DNA of 43,607 bases from Bacteroidales bacterium (GTDB lineage Bacteria; Bacteroidota; Bacteroidia; Bacteroidales; JAFGHD01), in the NCBI GenBank assembly GCA_016939365.1, contig JAFGHD010000042.1, positions 1-43,607 of the forward strand, read 5' to 3'. Shown here in pieces: positions 35,190 through 43,071 of this stretch. The notes beneath the pieces were generated by a model. That model saw only the letters and a list, made by a program, of their open reading frames with translations. It was not told the DNA's origin and ran no database searches. A program made the position numbers and the translations under genes. Position 1 is the first letter of the stretch; the number at the start of each line of letters is the position of its first letter.

Positions 35190-35390
35190 ACAGGATTAGG
35201 TTTGCCTGATTTTTCGAGCGTCCACTGTCCCTGAGATTCAGGAAATCCCGGCATTGCCGGGATTGAGGCCTGCCCTACGAATCCTTGAGCATCACCTTGA
35301 GTTTGTAATGTTGAGGTTATAAACGTACGTTGAATTAATGCGGGTTGTCTTTTCAGGCAGGGATCATCCTCTGCCTGTAATCCCTATTAT
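35190..35390 (-). ncRNA. ssrS: Probable 6S RNA between zapA and rny
   Basis: The 294-bp gap between zapA and rny has no coding frame but forms strong RNA structures on the minus strand. The ends pair: GGGATTA (35384-35378) with TAATCCT (35198-35192). A 7-bp hairpin CAGGCAG/CTGCCTG lies at 35354-35377, a 9-bp hairpin AATCCCGGC/GCCGGGATT at 35244-35264, and a 5-bp one CCTGA/TCAGG at 35230-35242. A closed end helix with a long irregular middle and ~200 nt is what 6S RNA looks like, and in many bacteria it is next to zapA; in E. coli also. 6S binds RNA polymerase by imitating an open promoter. Ends are estimated; identity rests on position and shape. Confidence 0.55.
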
Positions 35391-35404
35391 CAAAGAACGG
35401 TTTT

Positions 35405-35707
35405 CTATGATCCTTCAAGTGTTTCAGACAGAATAACGTGGATGTTCTTCATTTTTTCAATCATCTGGCCCCTGTCGGATTCAACCTGCTTTCTGAGGCG
35501 CAATGCATTGGCCGAAAATTCCAATGCAGCCATGGACAACAAATCCTGTTTGTCCTTATGGGCATATCTGCCTGCATATTCCCTCAATGCCTTGTTGACC
35601 AACTCTCCTGCTTTTCTGACGATCTCCTCCTCCTCCCTTGGAATGGTCAACCGGTAAGGCCTGTCAGAAATGTTCACCGATATGGTCAATTCCTCCATCC
35701 CGGTCAT
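35405..35707 (-). CDS. zapA: Cell division protein ZapA
   Basis: 100 residues, the usual ZapA length. The N-terminal strand-helix part (LTISVNISDRPYRLTIPREEEEIVRKAGELVN) and a C-terminal coiled coil (EYAGRYAHKDKQDLLSMAAL and later residues) match ZapA, which bundles FtsZ filaments in the Z-ring. It follows the small coiled-coil gene by 18 bp and probably shares its promoter at 36033-36064. Confidence 0.9.
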   Translation of the reverse strand: MTGMEELTISVNISDRPYRLTIPREEEEIVRKAGELVNKALREYAGRYAHKDKQDLLSMAALEFSANALRLRKQVESDRGQMIEKMKNIHVILSETLEGS

Positions 35708-35725
35708 AATTTGATATTCTGTCGT

Positions 35726-36010
35726 TCAATCCTGTATAAGTCTGATTGACTTGTCAATTTCCCGCACCAACTCATCGATCACTCCTCGTAACTGCTGCTT
35801 GTCCATATTGTATCCAAGCGATTTGGCTACCTGGATAACGTTGATATGCTCCTTTAATTGTTTAATGGTTTCTTTCTGTTCTTCAATAACTTTGCCCTGT
35901 TCCCAGATCACTTTGTCCTGTTCTTCAAGCCGTTGCTTCAGGGTACGGTACAGGTTTGAAATTTTCCGGACCTGCTCCTCAATCCCGGATAATATCGTGC
36001 CCGCATCCAT
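35726..36010 (-). CDS. Small coiled-coil protein, ZapA-associated
   Basis: 94 residues, no signal or membrane segment. Residues ~10-60 form a continuous coiled coil with repeating E, Q, K and L at heptad positions (LKQRLEEQDKVIWEQGKVIEEQ). The C-terminal half (KSLGYNMDKQQLRGVIDELVREIDKSIRLI) resembles a family found upstream of zapA in many Bacteroidota. It may be a ZapB-like partner of ZapA, an inference from position and shape; I do not know a name. It has its own good promoter. Confidence 0.75.
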   Translation of the reverse strand: MDAGTILSGIEEQVRKISNLYRTLKQRLEEQDKVIWEQGKVIEEQKETIKQLKEHINVIQVAKSLGYNMDKQQLRGVIDELVREIDKSIRLIQD

Positions 36011-36032
36011 TACAATTCAGTATTCACATACG

Positions 36033-36064
36033 CAAATGTACAACAAACGCACAATCCGATCCAA
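36033..36064 (-). promoter_or_regulatory. Promoter TTG-N21-TACATTTG for the zapA operon
   Basis: On the minus strand TTTG (TTG at 36064-36062) and TACATTTG (36040-36033) are 21 bp apart and match the Bacteroidota promoter. The coiled-coil gene starts at 36010. This promoter would feed zapA and possibly the RNA and rny. Confidence 0.7.
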
Positions 36065-36126
36065 ATTTTTCTTCTTTTCTTTATGCAATAAGTTAATTAA
36101 TGCCTTGTATAATATTGATTATGTGA

Positions 36127-39000
36127 TTAATAATTTGAGATCGGGTCGCATGTGCAAATGAGGTTTCGGTCACCAAAGGCATCATCGATCCGGCCAACAG
36201 GCGGCCAGTATTTGGTGTTCCGGTCACCTTGCCCCGGAAAGGCAGCCTCCTCCCTCGAATAGGGTTTTTCCCAGTTACTCCCGGTGATCATACGAATCGT
36301 GTGCGGTGCACTCTTCAGAAGGTTTATTTCTTTTGGAATCTCACCATTCTCTATTTTCCGTATTTCTTCCCTGATCCGGATCATGGCATCCACAAAACGG
36401 TCCATCTCTTCCAACGGTTCACTCTCCGTCGGCTCGACCATCAGGGTGCCATGAACCGGAAAAGCGACAGTGGGGGCATGGAATCCATAATCCATCAATC
36501 TTTTGGCGATGTCGGATACCGTGATACCGGCACTTTTTCCCAGTTGGTTGCAGTCGAGTATCATTTCATGGGCAACCCTTCCATTCTTTCCCTTATAGAG
36601 AATGGGGTAATGATCTTCGAGGCATGACTTCAGGTAGTTGGCATTCAGGATGGCCATGCGAGACGCTTCAGTGAGTCCTTCACCACCCAGCAGTTTGATG
36701 TAGGCATATGAGATGGGAAGGATCATGGCGCTTCCGTAGGGTGCTGCGGCAACTGCGGTGATTCCCTTTATCCCTCCGGTGTCAACCAGCGGGTGTCTGG
36801 GAAGGAAAGGTGCCAGGTGGTCAGCCACACCGATCGGGCCTACACCCGGCCCGCCACCACCATGAGGTATCGCAAAGGTTTTATGGAGATTCAGATGACA
36901 AACGTCTGCACCAATGAGGGCCGGATTGGTCAGCCCTGCCTGGGCATTCATGTTGGCTCCGTCCATGTAAACCTGCCCGCCATTTCCGTGAATGATCCTT
37001 GTGATCTCCTCTATTTCCTCTTCAAAAACACCATGGGTGGAAGGATAAGTCACCATCAGTGCAGCCAGATTGTCCCTGTGCTCTGACGCCTTTGCCCTGA
37101 GGTCATCGGTATCGATATTGCCCATGTTGTCACAGGCCACTACCACCACTTTCAGTCCGGCCATTACTGAACTGGCCGGATTGGTTCCGTGGGCTGAAGA
37201 GGGAATGAGGCAGATATTCCTGTGCCCCTGTCCCTTTTCTTTCAGGTATTCTCTGATGACCATCAGCCCAGTATACTCTCCTGCCGCGCCTGAGTTCGGT
37301 TGAAACGAAATGGCTTTGAATCCCGTTATCTCACACAGGTCAGCCTCCAGTTCCCGGATCAGTTCGAGATATCCTTTCGCCTGGTCGGAGGGAACAAAAG
37401 GATGTATCTCCGCAAACTCGGGCCAGCTGAGGGGAAATAGTTCAGCTGCGGCATTGAGTTTCATTGTACAGGAACCGAGTGGGATCATGGTGCGGTTCAG
37501 CGCCAGATCTTTGTTCTCGAGCGTCTTGATATACCGCATCAAGGCAGTTTCCGAGTGCAGCGAGTTGAATATGGGATGTGTGAGAAATGATGAAGTTCTC
37601 CGGAAGGAGGCCGGTATTCCCTGTAAGCTCAAATTACCGGGTTCAGGGTTTATCTGAGCGGTGGATTGCCCGGTAGCTTCGGCCAGGACAGTGAGTATTT
37701 CCGCTATGTCCACGGATCCTGTTGTCTCATCCACGCTGATCCCGATGGTCCGGTTATCCACATAGAGGAAATTGATCCTGTGGCTCAGAGCTGCACTTTC
37801 CAGCTTTCTGATGTCGCAGCCTTGCGGGATGCGGAGTCTAATCGTGTCAAAAAAGGTAGCGTTCAACCGCTTGTATCCCAGCCGGTCTGACTCCCGGGCC
37901 AGAATACTTGCTGACATGTGGATGTCTTCAGCAATGGCTTGGATCCCGGAAGACCCGTGGTAGACGGCATACATGCCGGCCATGATGGCCAGCAGGGCCT
38001 GTGCAGTACAGATATTGGAGGTGGCCCGCTCACGTTTGATATGCTGCTCCCGCGTCTGCAAGGCCATACGGTATGCCTTGTTGCTCTGTGAATCGACAGA
38101 TAATCCTATGATCCTTCCTGGGATCAGTCTCTTGTATTCAGCCGTAGTTGCGAAGAAACCTGCATGCGGACCACCAAAACCCATCGGAAGACCAAATCTT
38201 TGAGAGGACCCCACTACGACATCTGCACCCCATTCCCCCGGCGGGACAAGCATTGCCAGACTCATCAGATCTGCCGCCACTACTGTCCTGATTTCCAGCT
38301 TTCCGGCACGGGCCACCATTTCATGGTAGTCATGGATCTCGCCCGTGATATCCGGATACTGCAGGATCATCCCGAAGACATCCGGCTCAAGATCGAAATC
38401 AGCAGCATCCTTAATCTCCAGCCTGATACCCAATGGATTTGCACGTGTCCGGAGAATATCCACCGTCTGGGGAAAGAGCCCGGATGATACCAGGAAACGG
38501 TCAGCACCCCTCTTTGCCATTTCACGTGAGCGGGCATTGAACAGCATGATCATGGCCTCCGATGCAGCAGTACCTTCATCCAGAAGGGAGGCATTGGCAA
38601 CGGGCAAACCGGTCATGTCTGATATTACAGTCTGGTAATTGAGCAAGGCTTCAAGCCTGCCCTGGGAAATCTCAGCCTGATAAGGCGTATACGATGTGTA
38701 CCAGCCAGGGTTCTCAAGAATGTTGCGGGTGATCACCCCCGGGGTGATTGTATTGTAATAACCCAAACCAATGTAACTCCTGTATATCTTGTTTTTCGAA
38801 GCAACTCCCCTGAGATGCCTGAGCAACTCATATTCGTTCATGCCACGCGGAAGCTGCATAGGCTTCTGCAGTCTGATGGAAGCAGGTATTGTTTGTCTGA
38901 TCAATTCCTCCACAGAGGTTACCCCAATCTTTCCCAGCATGGTATCAATGTCTCCGCTGGCCGGTCCGTTGTGCCTGTTAATAAAGTTATTACTGATCAT
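36127..39000 (-). CDS. gcvP: Glycine dehydrogenase (aminomethyl-transferring), P-protein
   Basis: 957 residues from ATG 39000 (MISNNFINRHNGP), the same length as the E. coli protein. The longer frame from 39051 would start inside the -7 box at 39049-39056 and is rejected. The pyridoxal phosphate lysine is in HLNLHKTFAIPHGGGG, with the glycine-rich run after it, and the N-terminal half-repeat (GLGYYNTITPGVI, TPYQAEISQGRLE) is also present, so both halves are intact. It decarboxylates glycine and passes the aminomethyl group to GcvH in the cleavage system. gcvT and gcvH are not in the window. folD and fmt nearby share the one-carbon pool, but their closeness may be chance. Confidence 0.97.
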   Translation of the reverse strand: MISNNFINRHNGPASGDIDTMLGKIGVTSVEELIRQTIPASIRLQKPMQLPRGMNEYELLRHLRGVASKNKIYRSYIGLGYYNTITPGVITRNILENPGWYTSYTPYQAEISQGRLEALLNYQTVISDMTGLPVANASLLDEGTAASEAMIMLFNARSREMAKRGADRFLVSSGLFPQTVDILRTRANPLGIRLEIKDAADFDLEPDVFGMILQYPDITGEIHDYHEMVARAGKLEIRTVVAADLMSLAMLVPPGEWGADVVVGSSQRFGLPMGFGGPHAGFFATTAEYKRLIPGRIIGLSVDSQSNKAYRMALQTREQHIKRERATSNICTAQALLAIMAGMYAVYHGSSGIQAIAEDIHMSASILARESDRLGYKRLNATFFDTIRLRIPQGCDIRKLESAALSHRINFLYVDNRTIGISVDETTGSVDIAEILTVLAEATGQSTAQINPEPGNLSLQGIPASFRRTSSFLTHPIFNSLHSETALMRYIKTLENKDLALNRTMIPLGSCTMKLNAAAELFPLSWPEFAEIHPFVPSDQAKGYLELIRELEADLCEITGFKAISFQPNSGAAGEYTGLMVIREYLKEKGQGHRNICLIPSSAHGTNPASSVMAGLKVVVVACDNMGNIDTDDLRAKASEHRDNLAALMVTYPSTHGVFEEEIEEITRIIHGNGGQVYMDGANMNAQAGLTNPALIGADVCHLNLHKTFAIPHGGGGPGVGPIGVADHLAPFLPRHPLVDTGGIKGITAVAAAPYGSAMILPISYAYIKLLGGEGLTEASRMAILNANYLKSCLEDHYPILYKGKNGRVAHEMILDCNQLGKSAGITVSDIAKRLMDYGFHAPTVAFPVHGTLMVEPTESEPLEEMDRFVDAMIRIREEIRKIENGEIPKEINLLKSAPHTIRMITGSNWEKPYSREEAAFPGQGDRNTKYWPPVGRIDDAFGDRNLICTCDPISNY

Positions 39001-39048
39001 TTCTCTATTGTCATTGAAATGGTTCTTGTTATTTTTTACTGAGCCGGG

Positions 39049-39056
39049 CAAAATTA
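39049..39056 (-). promoter_or_regulatory. -7 box TAATTTTG for gcvP
   Basis: Exact TAnnTTTG match on the minus strand, read 39056 to 39049, 48 bp ahead of the start at 39000. No TTG at the usual spacing. It rules out the upstream start codon at 39051. Confidence 0.55.
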
Positions 39057-39194
39057 TAAATCTTTGAATTACTTTTTGATTTATTGTTAACTTATTAACA
39101 ATAATGTTCTTCCGGATGTCCCAAACGTTTCCTTTCTGAAAGGCGCAGGCGGTCCGTTACGGTTTCCTTACCCTGAACAATGCCTGAATTTTCA

Positions 39195-39202
39195 TAATTT
39201 TG
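39195..39202 (+). promoter_or_regulatory. -7 box TAATTTTG for ffh
   Basis: Exact TAnnTTTG match, 22 bp before the ffh start at 39225. A CTG at 39173-39175 stands at 19 bp, one mismatch from TTG. It probably drives ffh and the genes after it. Confidence 0.6.
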
Positions 39203-39224
39203 CAGCCAAACGAAAGGAAGTAAG

Positions 39225-40571
39225 ATGTTTGAGGGATTAAGCGAGAAACTTGACCGGGCTTTCCGTATATTGAAAGGGCAGGGGCACATTACCGAGATCA
39301 ATGTGGCCGAGACACTGAAAGAGGTAAGAAAAGCCCTTTTGGATGCAGACGTGAGCTACAAGATTGCCAAAACTTTCACGGAAAATGTGAAGGAAAAGGC
39401 CATCGGCCAAAGGATACTGACCTCCGTGTCACCTGCCCAGATGATGGTTAAAATCGTACACGACGAGCTCACCCGTCTGATGGGGGGCGAGGCCATCGAT
39501 ATCTTCCTCAAAGCCAACCCCGCTGTGATCCTGATCGCAGGATTGCAGGGATCAGGAAAAACCACCTTTTCTGCGAAACTCGCCAATCTGTTACATACCA
39601 AGAGGGGAAGGAATCCATTGCTGGTTGCCGGCGACGTATACAGACCGGCAGCTGTCGAACAACTCCGGTTGCTTGGAGAACAGGCAGGTGTCAAGGTATT
39701 CACCGAGGAGGGGAACCTGAATCCTGTCAATATCGCCCGGAATTCGATCATCCATGCAAGGGATTACGGATTCAACACCGTGATCATTGACACGGCTGGA
39801 CGTTTGGCCATTGATCAGGAGATGATGGATGAGATTTCCGGCATCAAGGATGCGGTAAAACCCCATGAAATACTTTTTGTCGTCGACTCCATGACGGGCC
39901 AGGATGCCGTAAATACCGCAAAGACTTTCAACGAACGTCTTGATTACCATGGTGTAGTTCTGACCAAGCTGGACGGGGATACCCGTGGCGGTGCCGCTCT
40001 GACCATCAAGGCCACGGTGGACAAACCCATCAAGTTCGTTGGTATCGGCGAGAAGCTGGATGCCATCGATGTGTTTCATCCCTCCAGAATGGCCGACAGG
40101 ATCCTGGGAATGGGTGATATCGTCACACTGGTAGAGAAGGCCCAGGAACAGTTCGATGCCGAAGAGGCCCGGAGAATTCAACGCAAGATCGCTCGCAATG
40201 AATTTAATTTCAATGATTTTCTTCAGCAGATCAGGCAGATAAAAAAGATGGGAAACGTGAAGGATCTGATGGGGATGATCCCGGGTATGGGGAAAGCCCT
40301 CAAAAATCTGGACATCGACGACGATGCGTTCAAAGGTGTCGAAGCCATCATATTATCCATGACACCTGAGGAACGGGAAAACCCAAAGGTTCTTAACGGC
40401 AACCGCAGAAAGCGCATAGCCGGCGGAAGCGGAACGGATATCCAGGAGGTGAACCAGCTCATCAAACAGTTCAGCGAAACACAGAAAGTAATGAAAATGA
40501 TGAGTGGTGGTAATAGGAAAAACCTGATGCGGATGATGGCCTCCAGAAATAATTCTTCCCGCCGGCAATGA
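39225..40571 (+). CDS. ffh: Signal recognition particle GTPase Ffh
   Basis: 448 residues. NG domain: GLQGSGKTTFSAKLANLL, DTAGRLAIDQEMM and TKLDGDTRGGAALT are the GTP-binding motifs. The M domain from ~residue 300 is methionine-rich (MKMMSGGNRKNLMRMMASR at the end) and binds 4.5S RNA and signal sequences. Ffh brings membrane and secreted proteins to FtsY and the Sec translocon. It starts an operon of at least five genes with folD 34 bp on. Confidence 0.97.
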   Translation: MFEGLSEKLDRAFRILKGQGHITEINVAETLKEVRKALLDADVSYKIAKTFTENVKEKAIGQRILTSVSPAQMMVKIVHDELTRLMGGEAIDIFLKANPAVILIAGLQGSGKTTFSAKLANLLHTKRGRNPLLVAGDVYRPAAVEQLRLLGEQAGVKVFTEEGNLNPVNIARNSIIHARDYGFNTVIIDTAGRLAIDQEMMDEISGIKDAVKPHEILFVVDSMTGQDAVNTAKTFNERLDYHGVVLTKLDGDTRGGAALTIKATVDKPIKFVGIGEKLDAIDVFHPSRMADRILGMGDIVTLVEKAQEQFDAEEARRIQRKIARNEFNFNDFLQQIRQIKKMGNVKDLMGMIPGMGKALKNLDIDDDAFKGVEAIILSMTPEERENPKVLNGNRRKRIAGGSGTDIQEVNQLIKQFSETQKVMKMMSGGNRKNLMRMMASRNNSSRRQ

Positions 40572-40605
40572 GCATATGTGATTCAACCGACTGAAAAGCA
40601 ATGCA

Positions 40606-41487
40606 ATGGTTCTACTGGACGGAAAAGAAGTTTCCCGGCAGATCAGGGCTCAAATAGCTCTGGAAGTATCGGGTTTGATCGGCAATGGGAAAAGAGCCCC
40701 ACATCTGGCGGCCGTCCTGGTGGGAGATGATCCTGCCAGTCAAACCTATGTCAGCAACAAGGAAAAAGCCTGCAGGGAAGTAGGATTTCTCTTTTCTGTC
40801 TACAGGCTCCCAGACTCCACAACAGGGGAGGAGCTGACCGAAGTAGTGGATTTCATCAACAAAGACAATGAAGTGGACGGGTTGATCGTACAGTTGCCGC
40901 TTCCTCCCCACATCTCACCCACACGCATCATTGAGGCCATTGATCCTTCAAAGGACGTTGACGGTTATCATCCCCTGAATTTCGGGAGAATGGCATTGAA
41001 CCTTCCTTCGTTCCTGCCTGCTACTCCGTTGGGCATACTGAAGATACTGGAACATTACCGGATAGAAACCGATGGCAAAAGCTGCGTCGTGATCGGCCGG
41101 AGTCAAACTGTCGGCACACCTGTTTCCTTGTTGCTTTCAAGAAAATCAACCCCCGGTAACTGCACAGTTACTATTTGTCATTCGCGGAGTCATAACCTGG
41201 TGGAAATTTCTTCAGGCGCAGATATACTGATCGTTGCTGCCGGCCGGCCGGAAATGGTAGGTGCGGATATGGTGAAGGAAGGCAGTGTGGTCATTGATGT
41301 AGGTATCCACAGGCTTACGGATGCAAATACCAAAAAGGGATACCGGATCACAGGGGATGTGAAGTTTGATAAAGTTGCACCCAGGACATCTCATATCACC
41401 CCGGTCCCCGGCGGGGTGGGCCCTATGACCGTTGTCTCCCTGTTGCTGAACACCCTTAAAGCTTACAAAAAGGAGGTTTATTGCTGA
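40606..41487 (+). CDS. folD: Bifunctional methylenetetrahydrofolate dehydrogenase/cyclohydrolase
   Basis: 293 residues. Interconverts 5,10-methylene-, methenyl- and 10-formyl-tetrahydrofolate with NADP. The catalytic lysine is in YVSNKEKACREVG, the PLPPHI and PATPLGILKIL segments line the folate pocket, and GRSQTVGTPVSLLL is the NADP site; VPGGVGPMTV closes the protein. It follows ffh and precedes a secreted propeller gene whose ATG is two bases after the folD stop. Confidence 0.97.
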   Translation: MVLLDGKEVSRQIRAQIALEVSGLIGNGKRAPHLAAVLVGDDPASQTYVSNKEKACREVGFLFSVYRLPDSTTGEELTEVVDFINKDNEVDGLIVQLPLPPHISPTRIIEAIDPSKDVDGYHPLNFGRMALNLPSFLPATPLGILKILEHYRIETDGKSCVVIGRSQTVGTPVSLLLSRKSTPGNCTVTICHSRSHNLVEISSGADILIVAAGRPEMVGADMVKEGSVVIDVGIHRLTDANTKKGYRITGDVKFDKVAPRTSHITPVPGGVGPMTVVSLLLNTLKAYKKEVYC

Positions 41488-41488
41488 C

Positions 41489-42430
41489 ATGATGAAATGC
41501 ACCCTTTACCGGAAAGGCTGTCCGGCCGGATTTCCGCTTATTGGGATGCTGATCCTTCTTATCCCCATGGATCAAGTCTATCCACAGATGCATGTATTGC
41601 CAGGAGAAGAGAAGGTCTGGGTTTCACCCAGCAACCCGTCCTGTCACCTCAGAACCCTCCTGCCTCCTGAGTTGTCCGAGAACTCGGGGCTTCTCCCGGA
41701 TAAGAATGGATGGTGGACCCACAATGACAGCGGTGGCAAGCCCGCTCTCTACCTGGTGGATACACTCACAGGTGCTGTCATTCGTGAAGTAATCATCAGA
41801 AACGCTGAAAACCATGACTGGGAGGAGCTTGCCATGGATTCCGGCTTCCTTTACATCGGCGACTTCGGGAATAACAAGGGAAACCGGACGGACCTTGCCG
41901 TTTATAAAATCCGGAGAAAGGATCTTTGTTCTGATGATCCCGGCAACGTTACTGCAGAAAAGATCTTCTTCTCATGGGGTGACCAGGAACAGGTCACAGA
42001 GTCAAAGAGGGATCATGATTTCGATTGTGAAGCAATGGTATGTGTGAGGGATGACCTCATCCTGTTCACCAAAAACTGGAAAGACCGGAAAACAAGGATG
42101 TACAGGCTGTCCAAATCACCGGGACATTACCGGATCCTGCCTTTGGACATTCTGGATGCCGAGGGTCTTGTCACTTCGGCAGATTTCGACCCTGTGAACC
42201 ACAGGCTGGTGCTGGCCGGTTACCAGAATTATTTGCCTTTCGTCATCGTGGCGGATGATTTCGATGGCCGGCTCTTTCCAGACCAGGGCATCACCAGGTA
42301 CCTGCTTCCGGACCTTAAGGACGCCCAGACGGAAGGAATCATATGGTACGGAAAAGGACTTTTGCTCTCAACTGAAAAAACGGACGTTTTTCCACCTTCA
42401 GTCTATTTTATCAGCATGCCTGTCCAATGA
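41489..42430 (+). CDS. Secreted protein with a beta-propeller-like fold
   Basis: 313 residues. The first ~32 residues include a hydrophobic segment (FPLIGMLILLIPM), a signal peptide or anchor. Landmarks NSGLLPDKNGWWTHNDSGG, ALYLVDTLTGAVIRE, ENHDWEELAMDSGFLYIGD and FGNNKGNRTDLAVYKIR form repeated short blades of a family of Bacteroidota secreted proteins that I know only as 'uncharacterised', some of which carry T9SS tails. No such tail is present here, as it ends PPSVYFISMPVQ. The stop overlaps the queE start (ATGA), so the two are translated together. No enzyme motif is recognised. Confidence 0.75.
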   Translation: MMKCTLYRKGCPAGFPLIGMLILLIPMDQVYPQMHVLPGEEKVWVSPSNPSCHLRTLLPPELSENSGLLPDKNGWWTHNDSGGKPALYLVDTLTGAVIREVIIRNAENHDWEELAMDSGFLYIGDFGNNKGNRTDLAVYKIRRKDLCSDDPGNVTAEKIFFSWGDQEQVTESKRDHDFDCEAMVCVRDDLILFTKNWKDRKTRMYRLSKSPGHYRILPLDILDAEGLVTSADFDPVNHRLVLAGYQNYLPFVIVADDFDGRLFPDQGITRYLLPDLKDAQTEGIIWYGKGLLLSTEKTDVFPPSVYFISMPVQ

Positions 42431-43068
42431 ACCAAACGGAAGCATACAATCCGGACGATCTGTCAGCCGGTTTGGTCCTGCCTCTGATGGAGGATTTCTA
42501 TTCCTTGCAGGGTGAAGGTTATCATACCGGAAAAGCAGCTTATTTTATCAGGATCGGCGGATGTGATGTGGGTTGTCATTGGTGTGACGTGAAGGAATCC
42601 TGGGACAGCCGTATCTGGCCGCCGACCTCTGTCATGGATATACTTGACCGGATGGGCAACAATCCTTCGCACACTGTGGTTGTCACAGGCGGAGAACCAC
42701 TTATGTACAACCTTGCCGTGTTGTGTGATGTTTTGAAAAAATCAGGCCTCTCCCTTCACCTGGAGACTTCAGGAGCCTGGCCTCTGTCGGGTACATGGGA
42801 CTGGATATGCCTCTCCCCGAAGAAGTTCCGGCCTCCATTCCCGGAACTCATCGATCAGGCTGATGAATTGAAGATCATCGTCCAGGACAGGTCTGATATT
42901 GACTGGGCTGAAAAAATGGCAAACCGGGTCAGGGAAGGATGTCACCTCTTTCTTCAACCCGAATGGAGCTGCAGGGAGACCGTCATGCCCATGATTATCG
43001 GCTATATCAAGGAGCATCCCCAATGGAGGATGTCTCTTCAAAGCCACAAATACATGAAAATTCCGTGA
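42427..43068 (+). CDS. queE: 7-carboxy-7-deazaguanine synthase
   Basis: 213 residues. Radical-SAM enzyme of the queuosine and 7-deazapurine pathway that converts 6-carboxy-tetrahydropterin to 7-carboxy-7-deazaguanine. The cluster motif is GGCDVGCHWCD (CX3CX2C), preceded by FYSLQGEGYHTGKAAYFIR, and the SAM motif is VVTGGEPLMYN. The C-terminal region SLQSHKYMKIP is typical of QueE. It is translationally coupled to the propeller gene by an ATGA overlap. queC and queD are not in the window, so the rest of the pathway must lie elsewhere. Confidence 0.95.
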   Translation: MNQTEAYNPDDLSAGLVLPLMEDFYSLQGEGYHTGKAAYFIRIGGCDVGCHWCDVKESWDSRIWPPTSVMDILDRMGNNPSHTVVVTGGEPLMYNLAVLCDVLKKSGLSLHLETSGAWPLSGTWDWICLSPKKFRPPFPELIDQADELKIIVQDRSDIDWAEKMANRVREGCHLFLQPEWSCRETVMPMIIGYIKEHPQWRMSLQSHKYMKIP

Positions 43069-43071
43069 TCT

